From the NCBI GenBank assembly GCA_031772625.1, contig CM062815.1, forward strand, positions 917,878,979 to 917,942,978: a DNA stretch of 64,000 nucleotides, read 5' to 3'. The number at the start of each line of letters is the position of its first letter. Position 1 is the first letter of the stretch. This document shows, piece after piece, positions 34,169 through 44,987 of the stretch. Both the position numbers and the translations under genes were made by a program. Source of the DNA: Pinus tabuliformis (lineage: Eukaryota > Streptophyta > Pinopsida > Pinales > Pinaceae). Under the pieces are notes generated by a model. That model made no database searches. It was not told the DNA's origin and saw only the letters and a program-made list of their open reading frames with translations.

Positions 34169-36150
34169 CCCCAAGGTACTGCAGTACAATTCGCATGGTG
34201 TGAAAAAGGGACTTGGCGTCGAACACCATGCAAAATCTTTTGGTCGAAGGCCAGTGATGTAAACTTGTCGCCAGAAGTGAGAAACTTGCCATTGAGGCAT
34301 GCAAGCTTCAAAGTACTGGAAGGGTTATTCCTAAATCAACTTCTTGGATAATGCACTAATGTCGACAAGAAGCGATCCGTCACAGGAGGGCCTTAATGAA
34401 TCCCACATCTATGACACGGAACAGAGCAAATGATTTTAATGGAGGTGAAAATGATCTGAGGATACAAGGTTGAAGGCGGCGGTCATGAAAAGATGGAGAG
34501 TGAATGTATTGCAGCAGATGAGACACAGGTGAATCCTCTGAGCGACTTCTCTTGAACATACCAGTGACACTGACATGATGGATTGGTAGCGTTAACCCCA
34601 AATTTGGATGGTGTGATGGACCAATGATGATGTTACCTGTGAACGGAACAACCCAACCCGACTCGGATGTGGAGTGAAAGTGTCATGTTCAAGGGCGACT
34701 TGCTACCAATGAAGTTTCTTCAAGTTTTCTTCCCAATTTTCCCCAGTCATTACTGACCAGTACCTCTTTATTTTTGTCAAGCTTGAGGAGGATAACATAT
34801 GCTTGTTCTATAATCTTCCCTTCAGGCAAACCCATCGTTATGTTTTAACGAACCTAGCGATAGTGAAACTCGGTCTTGTCTGTAAGGACAAGCTTGTTGC
34901 TATTAGGTTTTAACGAGCTTAACGCCAAAGACAACTCAATCCTTTTCAATTTTAGAGAGTCTAAAAGGGACATAAAGGAAACTCCAACAATCCCTTTTTC
35001 ATCATATAATCCCTTAGGTCAAAAAAAGTATAAAACAATACGAAAGGGATGAATTTTTGGTAATTTTAATGAGCCGAACAAGGCAAGCGCTTGATATTTT
35101 TATGGAATAATCCCTCGGGTCCAAAAAGATTAAAATCTAAAGGAGAGATAACACTTCCAGTCGCTTTAACAAGTTGGAGAGGCCAATTGCTCGGCAATCT
35201 TTTCATTTTTTACAAGTCATATGAAAAGAGCTTAAAGGAGACTCGTTTTTCAAGGAACGAGTGATAATTTTGGATAGCAACTGATTCCAGGTAAGGTTTG
35301 GAATTTTCCAATCACGACAATGTCACAAGGATGGCTAACTGTATCAATTTTCACAGCTGTTCCTCAAAAGGGTAAACAATCAAATGGAGGTGAATGATCG
35401 GCCAATATAGAGTGGAGGTGATGATGAGAACATGACCAAGGCTTCAAAGGCTGATGATAAGGCATTCACGATGGTTATTTACTAGAAGTTGGTTCATTTT
35501 TTAATGAGCTTAAACTCTGGGGGAAACATTTTCTCATTTCTTATGTTTATTTTTTAACGAGCTTGAATTCCGCGTTAAAACTACTAGATCCAGTCATATA
35601 ATAAGGGTGTCTCATCTAAGATGCCATTTTTATGGAGCTTGCACCTTACAAAGCTTTGATCCGAATCATTTCTTTATGCAAGTTAGGAAACGACCAATCC
35701 TACGAGTTTAAAGGGGTAGAGGACCTATAAATTTTATAAAATAAATTGTTGCTCTTCACTTGCACGCCAAACGTTTTGCATGCCCCCAAGTATAGCGAAA
35801 AATTTCCAGGTTACCAAAGATTGTTCTAACCGTATTGTGGATAAGACACTTCTTCGGCGATGTCTACCGAAATAACTTTGACGAGGGAATCTTATTCCAG
35901 TCTAACCCCATTTTCCTAAACGGATGGGTGTGTCAAACTAGTCATATGTCCTCTGTGGAAATTTACTCTATACCCAAGGTTTTCCTGTCGAAACAGGCCA
36001 GGGTGCATGCCCCCTAGGTTTCAATCATGTCCTCCGAATCACTCGCGCTCGTCAGGTGGACGGACTTGGAATTGATGAGACATTCCTTGTGTGACAAGAC
36101 CATTCAGGGATGGTATTTTACTACTAGCTATGTCTGAGCCGAGAAACGAC
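34169..36150 (-). other. 3' half of the level-1 element internal region, no pol seen
   Basis: This lies downstream of the protease in element orientation. I find no RT, RNase H or integrase motif on either strand. The word TTTTAAYGAGCTT and close forms recur (about 34842, 34907, 35070, 35500, 35558, 35630), once more at 37748. This supports a non-autonomous element whose 3' region is noncoding. Confidence 0.6.
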
Positions 36151-36152
36151 AA

Positions 36153-37619
36153 TTAGTCTATGATCTTGACCACTCTGCCTTCGTGCGGAAAACACATTAC
36201 TCTAAAGAGTGAGGAGACAATGGCTCCCATGCTATAAATGTAGTCACGTCCAAGGAGTAGATTATAATCCAAGGGTCCTTGGACTACCATCACGTTCACG
36301 TGAATGTTTTTCCTTCTCAACGTTATGGGCACATTGGGAAGGATCCCTAATGGTCGACTGGTTCCTTTGTCGAAGCCTGTCATATTTCTCATTTCAGGCA
36401 GAAGCGATGGAAAACCAAGCGCTTCCCAAGCTATTGAGGAAAGGATACTCACAGACGCCCCTTCATCTATGATGGTACTGGCCATGACCATTTGGTATGC
36501 TTGTACAATGATTCGAAATGGTACAATAGCCGGTAAACGGGGTCTGCCTAGCAGATTCCAGTTGAAGGAAACAACTAGGTTGCTTGGAGGTGGGACCGAA
36601 TAGACGGCCGGGTACGAATCTGATGAACTTCCTTCCTGCGGTAAAGGAACGGGTAGACTGTCCCTATGTTCAACGGGGTCTGTGTTTACAAAGAGAATTT
36701 GAATGGTGGTGTTCTTATTGTCTTCGGTGATTTTATCATCTAAAGATGGATCTTCTAAAGGCAAGACCGGGTCAACTACCGTCTCGACCTTTTGACTTTC
36801 GTCTGGTATGGATTTAGCGGGTTCATCTTCGATGATAGATGTTTCTGCCAACCACAATGGTGTGTCAACCGGATTTTCAACTAGTGATTGACTTGGCAAG
36901 AGTTTCTTATATACTAGTGGAAGCTGTAACGGTGAAACCGGACGGTCACCCAAAAATCTTTTAGCCTCGTCTAGGAAGGGACAACGGTGGACGGTGTGAT
37001 CGCCTTCACACAGTTTGCAAGGAAATCTACAATTCCTTTTCTGTTTAGAGACTTCACTTTCACTAGTTGACGGTGTATTCTCAACATGATCATCAGAGGT
37101 TGATGACACTGGATAATGCAAATGAGGAGACCAGTCCCTTAACATCTGAGGGATGCAAGGACAATCTCGATGATAGTGGTCTCCATTGCAAATGACACAT
37201 GGTGATTTAGGCCTGGTCAGTGCAGTGTGTGGATTTTCACTAGATGATTTTTGGTTGCCTCTTTTCGCCTTTGGCTTCTTCTTCTTCTTCTCTTTCTTCT
37301 TCTTCTCCTTCTTCTTCTCAGTTACTCGAGTTTTGGCTTTACCAGCTTCATCAAGCGAAGAGGAAGGAGGAGAGGAAGAATTGGATGAGGTAGAAGGTTG
37401 GGGGGTAACTCTGGCATCATTTAGTTGTTGATTTGACTACTCAGGAGTTACGGTATTCTGAACGACAGAAGTTGAGAAAATCGATACAGGCAAGTCGATC
37501 GTCAATCCAGGAAGTGACAATGTGGCCATATGAGGTGCACCAACATCTCCCCAAGAGGAGAAAGGACTAGGGTTTCCCTCGAGGGGAACCCCTTGGTTGG
37601 TGGACTCCATTTTCCTCAA
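36153..37619 (-). pseudogene. Zinc knuckles and aspartic protease of the level-1 Gypsy element
   Basis: Coding starts near 37607 (MESTNQGVPLEG). A Lys-rich run is encoded at about 37260-37330. Two knuckles follow, CVICNGDHYHRDC near 37190 and CKLCEGDHTVHRC near 37020, both CX2CX3HX4C. The protease frame (36153-37145, 330 aa) has IIDEGASVSIL near 36450, PLDYNLLLGRDY and SSLFRVMCFPHEGRVVKI. It is closely related to the level-3 protease (DEGASTC; FRVICFPHEGKIVKV). The Gag capsid core seen in the level-3 element (LPDLTKLTNDP ... AAKWYIELPGG) is not visible here. The last 330 codons are uninterrupted; upstream there is at least one break. Confidence 0.8.
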
Positions 37620-37679
37620 CTTAAGATCAACGTAGGAAAGGTGATATTTATTCCGTTTAAAATAAATTTTAGACACTTT

Positions 37680-39329
37680 GACACAACTTGTTTTTTCAAT
37701 TTTTAAGAGTCGAGAAAAAACAAAAGATGACTCTAGTCACCTTCGATTTTTAATGAGCTTGAAGTGACAAGTGCTCAGATGGACCTTTTCCTTTAAGGAG
37801 TCTGAAAAGGAATGAAAGAGACTGCTTTGGAAGTCTAGATAGAGGGATTACCAAACCAATCGAAAAAATACAAAAAACTTTTTACGGTACGGAAGTCAAT
37901 CTTCCCGAATGCTGTGTTCAATGCATTGTCATGGATAGGGCGACAGACACGGCTTCCTATGGATAAAGGATAAAGCCTATTGTGGTCTCCCAATATATAC
38001 TCGATGGTTCGTGGGAGCACAAGTCCGTATTAGCACTTGTTGTCTCAAAGTGGAGGAATCACCCAACCAACAATGAAAGCAACAGTTACCATGTTTTACG
38101 ACGCCGGAACACGTCTCTATCCTAACTTCTAAATGTTGTACGTTAGGTTCTAAAGCGTTTTTAGATTCATTGAATTTATTTTAAAGTTGATCTTGCTTAA
38201 GAAATTTTCCTTTCAGGTTCACCGCGTGATGTAGATGTACAATTCCTAAAATGCAGTCTAAGATGATAAACAATCGTTTAATCTTCTTTTAGCAATGAAA
38301 ATCCTAGCTACTAAAGAAAGAGAGATGATTTTCTTTCAACATAGAGCATAGAGCGCACACTATATGCACTGTCCTAAATCAGGCCAACAAGCAGTCTAAA
38401 TGCAAATGCACATGCATGTATTTGTTTTCAGCCTTCCTAGTGTATGTGATGATAAGAAAGCTAAGTACAAATCTAAATTATTTCCAAAGCGACAATACTC
38501 AAAAAATTTCTTTTCAAAATGAAGTGAAAGTAAGATAGACACTTTGCGATTTCGAAATGAAAATTGTTTTTCGACACTTTAAAAACTACTAATTCAAATC
38601 ATATACAATAGTAATTGTATAATCGACTATCAAGAACAATGGGGTTGTCTTCTATGGCTGAAAACGACAGCTATGACACTTTCAGATCAAAGAACGACAG
38701 CTCGATTATGCTACTTTTTTGCAAAAGAGAACCGAAAATGATGCAAAATACATAAAAACACTTACAGTTCTTTGCACTATGGAGGTGGAATAATGTAAAG
38801 GAAGGGGGTTTTTACAGAGATACACTGACCATAGATAGCTAAACTCCAGAATAGGAATGAAAATAGTGAGTGAAAAACCAAAGCCTGAAGGTAAATTTAA
38901 CCTTATCTGATCAGCGCACCTGTTACACAGTGAACTGAGTATGCAGCGCACCTACTGCACTCGGGAAGTGCGATGCATACAGACTACCTTCAAGGCAGGC
39001 TGCAATGGTACCAGTATGAGACTTTAAACAAGTTTTTACTCACAATTTGCAATCCAATTCGGGGATTTAAGCTAAGAAAGTGATGTTCAGTATATGCAAA
39101 TCACAGAGGTGGATCTAAGGAGGTTACTAGAGCTACCACTCAGGGAAATTAGTTTGTTTGTAGATCAATTTTTTAATTCATAAACGAAACCCGAAGATTG
39201 ACTGAAGCAGTATTGATCTACTTTGTATTCGTAAAACAAATGCAGTTCAAAGGCTAGCTCGCTTGGCTTCAGGCTCTGTCTGTAAGTTTATAAAAGAAAC
39301 AAAGATAGGCTAACAAACAATCTAGTCAC
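37680..39329 (-). other. Leader of the level-1 element
   Basis: This 1.6-kb untranslated leader is related to the leader at 47165-48205 (shared landmarks: ATGTTTTACGACRCCGGAACA, AAGTTGATC, TTCACCRCGTGATGT). There is no conserved ORF. Some short words of the opposite-strand level-3 leader recur here in reverse complement. Confidence 0.65.
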
Positions 39330-39347
39330 TCCCCAGTGGAGTCACCA
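39330..39347 (-). other. Primer binding site of the level-1 element
   Basis: On the minus strand TGGTGACTCCACTGGGGA lies 3 bases after the 5' LTR. It differs from the level-3 site at two positions. Confidence 0.85.
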
Positions 39348-39350
39348 TTT

Positions 39351-40374
39351 TGTTACCAGGAAATCTAGTGTCTATGCAGAACTTCTAGTCCCACTAAGGG
39401 TGGTGGCTACCTTAGAAACAAACAAAGTAAAGCTCCTTTCGTATTCCTTTATGAAAAATAGATAAGAGGGGAATGAGGACACCAACCTCAATTTTGCACT
39501 TGGTTCCTCACTTGATTCCTCTCCCTTCTGATAGATCCTCGCCGCTTGCTTCCTCATCAGCCCAGCTTCAAAGAACACCTGTGGAATCAAAGAAGCACAA
39601 TACTATTCGAGAACAGAGATCTACTAGCATAAACAATATAAGGTCAGATGTATATTGACCACACACAAACATATATCATAAAATATGCAAGAATATGGAG
39701 GAAAACTTGAATAGCTTTATTGATATCAAGAAAAAGCAGGAAGGATTACAACCAATTGTTCGGACCCAGCATCATCCTCTCAGCAGGAAGCCCTTCTTCA
39801 CCTCATGAAAAGCTTAGATCACCCAACACTATGATGTTGCAGCAAGAAACCAAAAACACTTCCTCACAAGATACAAAATTCTAGCCCCTGGATCTCTGGG
39901 ATGAGGGATCCATATATAGATGTTTGAAAGGGGGTGAGTTAGCTTCTGGGGTTTGATTAGTTTCCTCTCTCTGATAGTTCCTGATTCCACTTGGAGAATA
40001 ATGATCTCTTACTCATCCCAAGGAGGCAAGTGTCACAAGAGAAGTTTCTGGAAGATTCCATGATTTTTCACCTCGCACACTGCCTCTGCCATTTGTCCAT
40101 TCTTGCCCATCACACCCCATAGAAGGGATTTTCAGTATGCATCGCACCGTCTATGTGTACTTAGGTGGGTTGTAGCACACTTTGTCCATGGAGTAGGTGA
40201 GATGGTCCAGTTTTAACCAGTTTTGAGTAGTTTTTCATGGAGAACTTCTGGGAGATGATGTGATCAGATGACCCTGTTCTTTTAGGGGTTGGAACAACAC
40301 TTTTAGGGACTTAGGAGCCCTTGGTTTATGGACATTTAGGATTGGGGTTGCAGTGCCCAAAAATGTCTATAGCA
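39351..40374 (-). repeat. 5' LTR of the level-1 Gypsy element
   Basis: Plus-strand ends are TGTTACCAGG and TATAGCA. It matches 4684-5700 at about 94% by eye. A TATA-like box lies at 39910-39919 (minus strand). The primer site follows on the low side. Confidence 0.88.
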
Positions 40375-40859
40375 CGCATGTATTTATAGTATTTTATAAC
40401 TCGCTTTTATCAAGAGCACGATAAGAGATAATTAAATCGCATCGAAAGATTCCAATGGAGTTTCTTGGATGCTTCCCTATGAACCAGCGATATGCAATTG
40501 CGATAGCCTTATCGCATCACAATATTTAAATGAAATGTTACAAGTGATCCATTGGGGTATATGATGTGTGCGACATGATAGTTTTATTACATCGTATTTA
40601 TAAATGGCTTACTTTTATAAAACTTCATGATGAGGGTTTTATTATGACTCTAATCGCATCACAATTTTCTAAATGGATGTTCACAGGTTCTAAAGAATTT
40701 CAATTTGTGATGAGCGGTCCTAAATACTCATAAATAAATTTTTTATATGACTTTCCTTTTATTTTATTCAAAAGTTTTATTGCTTTTATTCATATTATAA
40801 ATGGGACCCATTTCTTATTTGGCATTATAAGACTAAGATTTAAAAATTGAAATAAGGGG
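40375..40859. other. Unexplained AT-rich stretch between two elements
   Basis: It is neither LTR nor Gag. The word ATCGCATCACAAT followed by TAAATG occurs twice (about 40508 and 40648), with partial forms near 40432 and 40591. It may be flanking DNA, a fragment of another repeat, or unrecognised 3' sequence of the neighbouring Athila-like copy. Confidence 0.35.
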
Positions 40860-42179
40860 GTTTTTGTATAGCACAACAGGTCCATAAGGCTAAGGAGAAT
40901 TTGTGGACCATGATTGATGAGTGGAAGAGTAGCAAGGTGGCAGGGGTTCATTCTGGTTGGGATGGTAATATGAGTAGGATGCACCTTGCATGCCCTTCAC
41001 GTTTTGTTGTGGCCCTTGAGGCCTCCTTTGATTGATGAAATAGAGTTGTTCAGCCCTGCCTTATGCCGCTTTGTATACAAATTTCAATCCAGGCAAAGAA
41101 GGACACTTATCTATGGCATGGTTCTCCTCATAGAGTGAGCAGACCTATATAACATTTAATGGAAATTCATTTATGGGTTGCCTTCTAGTGAATTTAGGGA
41201 AAAATATAGCTAAGGCTCTCTCTGCTTCCTCTTGTCTCCTCTTGTTCTACATGGTGAACATTTTTAGAGCAAAGGTATGCAACATTTCACTTTTAAAGTC
41301 CTCCAACATGTTTCTAATTTCATTCTTGATGGATGTTGTGGAGGAAGAGGAACTCGCCAAAGCTTGACTAGACCAAGCTTTCTTCCTAGCAACACTAGAA
41401 TGGTTTTTGAATATTGTCTTGATTCTTTCATAGGGTAGTTGGTAAATGTCTCCCCCAGATAACATGTTTACAGTTTCCAGTATCTCCTCCCTAATTCCTC
41501 TAAGAAGGACTAACTTGAGTGATTCAGGATCAAGGGTGCATCTGGCCCTCCTATAACTGAGTTGGAATCTTTCCTCATAGTCTTCTAGGGATTCATCAGG
41601 TCCAAGGGTCATTTTAAATATTTCCTCTTTGGTTTCTTTGTACCTACAATAATCACTCTATGTGTTGTTAAAGGATTGTTGCATTTGATCTTTGTTAGTA
41701 AATTTATCCCTAGGCATACCCATGAATGAGCACAAGGTTTCATCATTAAGGGTGGATGGGAACAACTTCAAATTTTGGTCATCAGTGGTATAATCATAAG
41801 TCCTATAGACAAACAAAAAACTCAAAGAAAAAGTATCAGGGTCTTCCGAGGTTCAACCATGGTAGTGAGGAAAGGAAGAAGAGCTTATATTCTTCATCCT
41901 ATCATCTCCATTAGTTTCTCTAATGGGAAAAACATCCTCATCTATGTTTTTAGCCATGGTCTGGGTATGTGAAATGGATTCTTCTTCTTCTTCTTCTTCT
42001 TCTTCTTCCCCAGTAGGTTCTTCAAAGATCTCAGGTTGTTCACCTAAGGGGTCTTCTAGCTCTCATGTAGTCAAAGAGGGAAGTTGAAAGTCACAGAAGA
42101 AGAGTGAAGGTTGACTGTTTGATGGAGTGGGGGTATTTAGGAGGAATTTTCCTAAAGTGTCTCTACTCCTATGAGGCAT
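40860..42179 (-). pseudogene. Athila-like Gag, broken
   Basis: The start at 42179 (MPHRSRDTLGKF) corresponds to MPHRNRDNLGKF at 62115. A poly-Glu run encoded by (TTC)n lies at 41979-42009. The core at 41247-41612 has ESLEDYEERFQLSYRRARCT and GGDIYQLPYE, nearly the same as 61205-61864. A knuckle region follows near 41080-41170. There are several breaks. Confidence 0.8.
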
Positions 42180-42265
42180 GAATGATTGTTTTTATTTTTA
42201 TGTGTTTTTTTCAAAACTAAATGCAAAATAGAAAGGAAATAAGAAATAAAATCTACCTAGACACC

Positions 42266-42283
42266 TCCCCGGCAATGACGCCA
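42266..42283 (-). other. tRNA-Asp-type primer binding site
   Basis: On the minus strand TGGCGTCATTGCCGGGGA lies 6 bases after the LTR. Athila elements use a tRNA-Asp site of the form TGGCGCCGTTGCCGGGGA, which differs at two positions. Confidence 0.8.
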
Positions 42284-42289
42284 AAAAGA

Positions 42290-44220
42290 TGGTGAGACTT
42301 GGTATTGCACCAAGAGTGTTGCAACTTCCAGAGGCTCTTCAACTAGATCACTTGATCATTAGGATTCCAAGACCATTCCTCTACTTGAAATTAAGGGAGA
42401 TTAACTATTGAAGGAAAAATGTGAAGGCTAGTCCTAGTGCAGAGAATATAAATTCTTTTCAACTCAATATTGTAAATGTTGTCAACTTGTAAATGCTATG
42501 AAATAACGCAAGACTTATGCTAATTTGCAGAAAGGAAACTAATGGAACTTGCACTCAAAATCTAGCTATCAAGGTTGTTGGGAAACAAAAAGATTATCCT
42601 ACCAATTCACAACTCAAGAATGAATGAATTAACTAACTAATTTACACTTGCAGAGTAAGTAAAGTTCTAATTCCCAAATTCAAAATGAAGGAACTAATGT
42701 TATTTGATCTTGGAGGAAAGGAAAAGGAATGAAGGGAATGGCCTAGGTGGTACTTCTGGTCATGGAGTCCAAGCTGAGGGGCCAAACTACTCCTAAACTA
42801 AGCTATGCTATCATTTCAAGTCAAAATAGGGTGAAAACACGTTGTTAGAGGCATCCTACAAGATGTTTCTACATGATTCCTATAACTCCTACAAGAAGTC
42901 ATGAAATGCTATAGGAAGTTGGACAAGAGGGTTTGGAGGGTAAGAATGATAGGGTGAAGTGATGGAAACTTGTATGAATGATGTGGGGAATGTAGGGAAG
43001 GTGCTCAACACTCGTAGGCAAGCCCAACACTTCAAGAAGGTTGGATTTTGGCTAATATGGTTGATCATGGTGACCAAAAAATAGAGATCAATATCATGGG
43101 TTAGCATGTGTAAAAAAAGGATGTAGATGTCCTAGATAGAATTGGTGAAAGCATTCCTTGCCTGGAGATCCAACAAACCTGCAATAACACATGCACATGT
43201 TCCTCTTTTTCATTTGCAAAATATTACAAGTAAATGTGGAAAAGATGAATTGAATTTGGAAAACTATCTAACTAATGCTAAGAACTTGACCTATGTAATG
43301 AACATGAAATCACACTCTGTTTTTGGGTTTTGATGGTAGGGTCCTCTAATCATGCTCCCATAAGGGAGATAAGATAGGGGTCACAATCACAATTTTTTTT
43401 TATGAACTTTACTCTATTGAACTACAACAACTAATTATCATTCTAAGCTAATACAAATATGAATAAGCGACAACTAATCAACCTTCCAAAGCTAAAAAAA
43501 TATGAATAAACTTCTACTGAAATGCAACAACTAATCAAAATTCTAGGCTAGAATAAATATAGATACATGAGAGGGGCCTCTGCTGCTACGGTTGGGCCCT
43601 AACCCAAGAGCTTCAACCCTGTGAATTAACTTAGTGCTGGGTCAAAAAAGAACTTCTCATTATTATTCCAAAAATGTCAAATACATCGTCAAAATAACAA
43701 TCACAAGTTCTTCAACTCAATGGACCCTTAGCTATAATAAAAATTCAAATCCTAATGAGTTCCTTAGCTTATTTATTTATAAAAATGGGAGCTACCAACA
43801 AATCCCTAGAAAATATGGATATTTGTCTCCCTAATGTGAGAATAGGTGGATCTAGATCTTCCTTGACTTGCACTGGCTCGACTGCCAATGAACTCGACCT
43901 TCTTGGCTTCCAATGACACCAAGTTGATGAGAGATAGAGTGGGGATATTTGACTATTTAGAGGAATTAAGGAGCTCGAAAAACTTCTATAATCTCTCTTG
44001 TTGTCTACTCCAAGATCCTGCACTCAAATTAACTCAAAATTGCTCCATTTTATACATTTAATACACATTAGGCCACATGAGATAGCAACACATATTTTAC
44101 TCCTCACAATAAGCATAATATAACAAAATTTGTAGATAAATGCGAGAAAAAGATAATTTGATAATCTGGAGGATGGCATTGTGACCCATATAATATACCT
44201 AATGATGAGCCTCATCACCA
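42290..44220 (-). repeat. LTR of the truncated Athila-like element
   Basis: It is 1931 bp with ends TGGTGA...TCACCA. It is related in layout to the LTR at 50028-52132 (for example GGTTGGGCCCTAACCCAAGAG near 43585 and 51510; CTACAAGAAGTCATG-type words near 42890). No partner LTR is in the window. Confidence 0.82.
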
Positions 44221-44337
44221 CTTACAATACCATGGGTAAATTCTATGGGTGGATAAATACCATGGGTGGATGAATAACATGGGTAGAAGTTACTTACAAT
44301 ACCACAGGTAAATTCCATGGGTGCATGAATACCATGG
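44221..44337. repeat. 72-bp tandem repeat rich in CCATGG
   Basis: Two units begin CTTACAATACC at 44221 and 44293. Each holds several copies of ACCATGGGT or near forms, and CCATGG is self-complementary. The block sits exactly between the Athila-like LTR end and the start of an inverted LTR fragment. Confidence 0.75.
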
Positions 44338-44985
44338 TGTTACAGGTCTATTTGGGAACATCACTCCCGACATTTCAATCAGTACATTTAGGGCTCATCA
44401 AACCCTAATTCAGTTGTTACATGCCCTATACAAGTCATCACATTGAATGCTTCCATCCAACAAAGTTTCTTAGCCTGAAGCCTTGTTGAAATGCCTCCTT
44501 GGGACACTAGTGCATCATTGGTCATGTGTAACTGCACTGCAGAGTAGGCAGGCCCATTCAGGCCTGCACTATAGTGCACTTAGGCCCACTTTGACCTGCG
44601 CTAGGCGAGACTGAGTGAAATTTGCATAGGGTTCTGGGAATATTCCTTGATTCTAAATCGTTATAGAAGGATCCCATCTCTTATTTCCTCCTATGAGCTT
44701 GAAATTGGATAGGCTAAGGATCCATTAACCTCCTATCCTTTCATCCCTTGCTCCATGGAAACTAATGCCAAGTTTGGAAGGCCATTAAATACCCTCATTT
44801 ATGACAAAATCACCTCCATTTCCTATAAATTGAGCACTCATCATAGTGATTAGGGGGCTAGAATCTGAAGTTTGTAAGAACATTCTATTGGTTTGAGAAT
44901 TGAGTTCATATCAAGCAATGTTATGTTGCTGGATTGGTGTTCTTTTGATGTGGCAAGGGTTCGACTGAAGCTGGAGGAGTGGCAC
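44338..44985 (+). repeat. Inverted partial LTR (Tat-type family of 48227-49225)
   Basis: It begins TGTTACAGGTCTATTTGGG and is the reverse-complement relative of about 48590-49225, with similar sequence throughout (CATTGAATGCTTCCATCCAA, CTTAGCCTGAAGCCTTG, AATGCCTCCTTGGGACAC). It stops near CTGGAGGAG, leaving about two thirds of the LTR. It therefore forms an inverted repeat with the LTR 3.6 kb to the right. Confidence 0.82.
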
Positions 44986-44987
44986 AG

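Larger units (their letters stand above)
4655..40374 (-). mobile_element. Level 1: Tat-type Gypsy LTR element, apparently non-autonomous, host of the nest
   Basis: This is the outermost element of the nest. Reading on the minus strand, it has a 5' LTR (39351-40374), a primer site (39330-39347), a leader, a short coding region for zinc knuckles and an aspartic protease (36.15-37.6 kb), about 2.5 kb of 3' internal sequence (34169-36150 plus 5717-6203), a polypurine tract (5701-5716) and a 3' LTR (4655-5700). A Copia element splits it at 6203/34164. No reverse transcriptase, RNase H or integrase sequence is visible in its own parts. The LTRs differ by about 6% by eye in the stretches compared. 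It is an old copy. No convincing target duplication is seen because the left border is blurred by short repeats. Confidence 0.8.
40860..44220 (-). mobile_element. Athila-like Gypsy, 5' part only (LTR, primer site, gag)
   Basis: On the minus strand it has a 5' LTR (42290-44220), a tRNA-Asp-type primer site (42266-42283) and gag down to about 40860. Protease, pol and the 3' LTR are absent. Gag and LTR are related to the 50-64 kb element, which is intact enough to serve as guide. It is an old, truncated and broken copy. Confidence 0.8.

Noticed and set aside
4655-40374. Target duplication for the level-1 element
   Set aside because: The bases beside 4655 (AGGCA) and after 40374 (CGCAT) do not match well, and the left border is uncertain.
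41979-42009. (TTC)n as an independent microsatellite feature
   Set aside because: It encodes the Glu run of an Athila-like Gag that is also present at the same place in the other copy.
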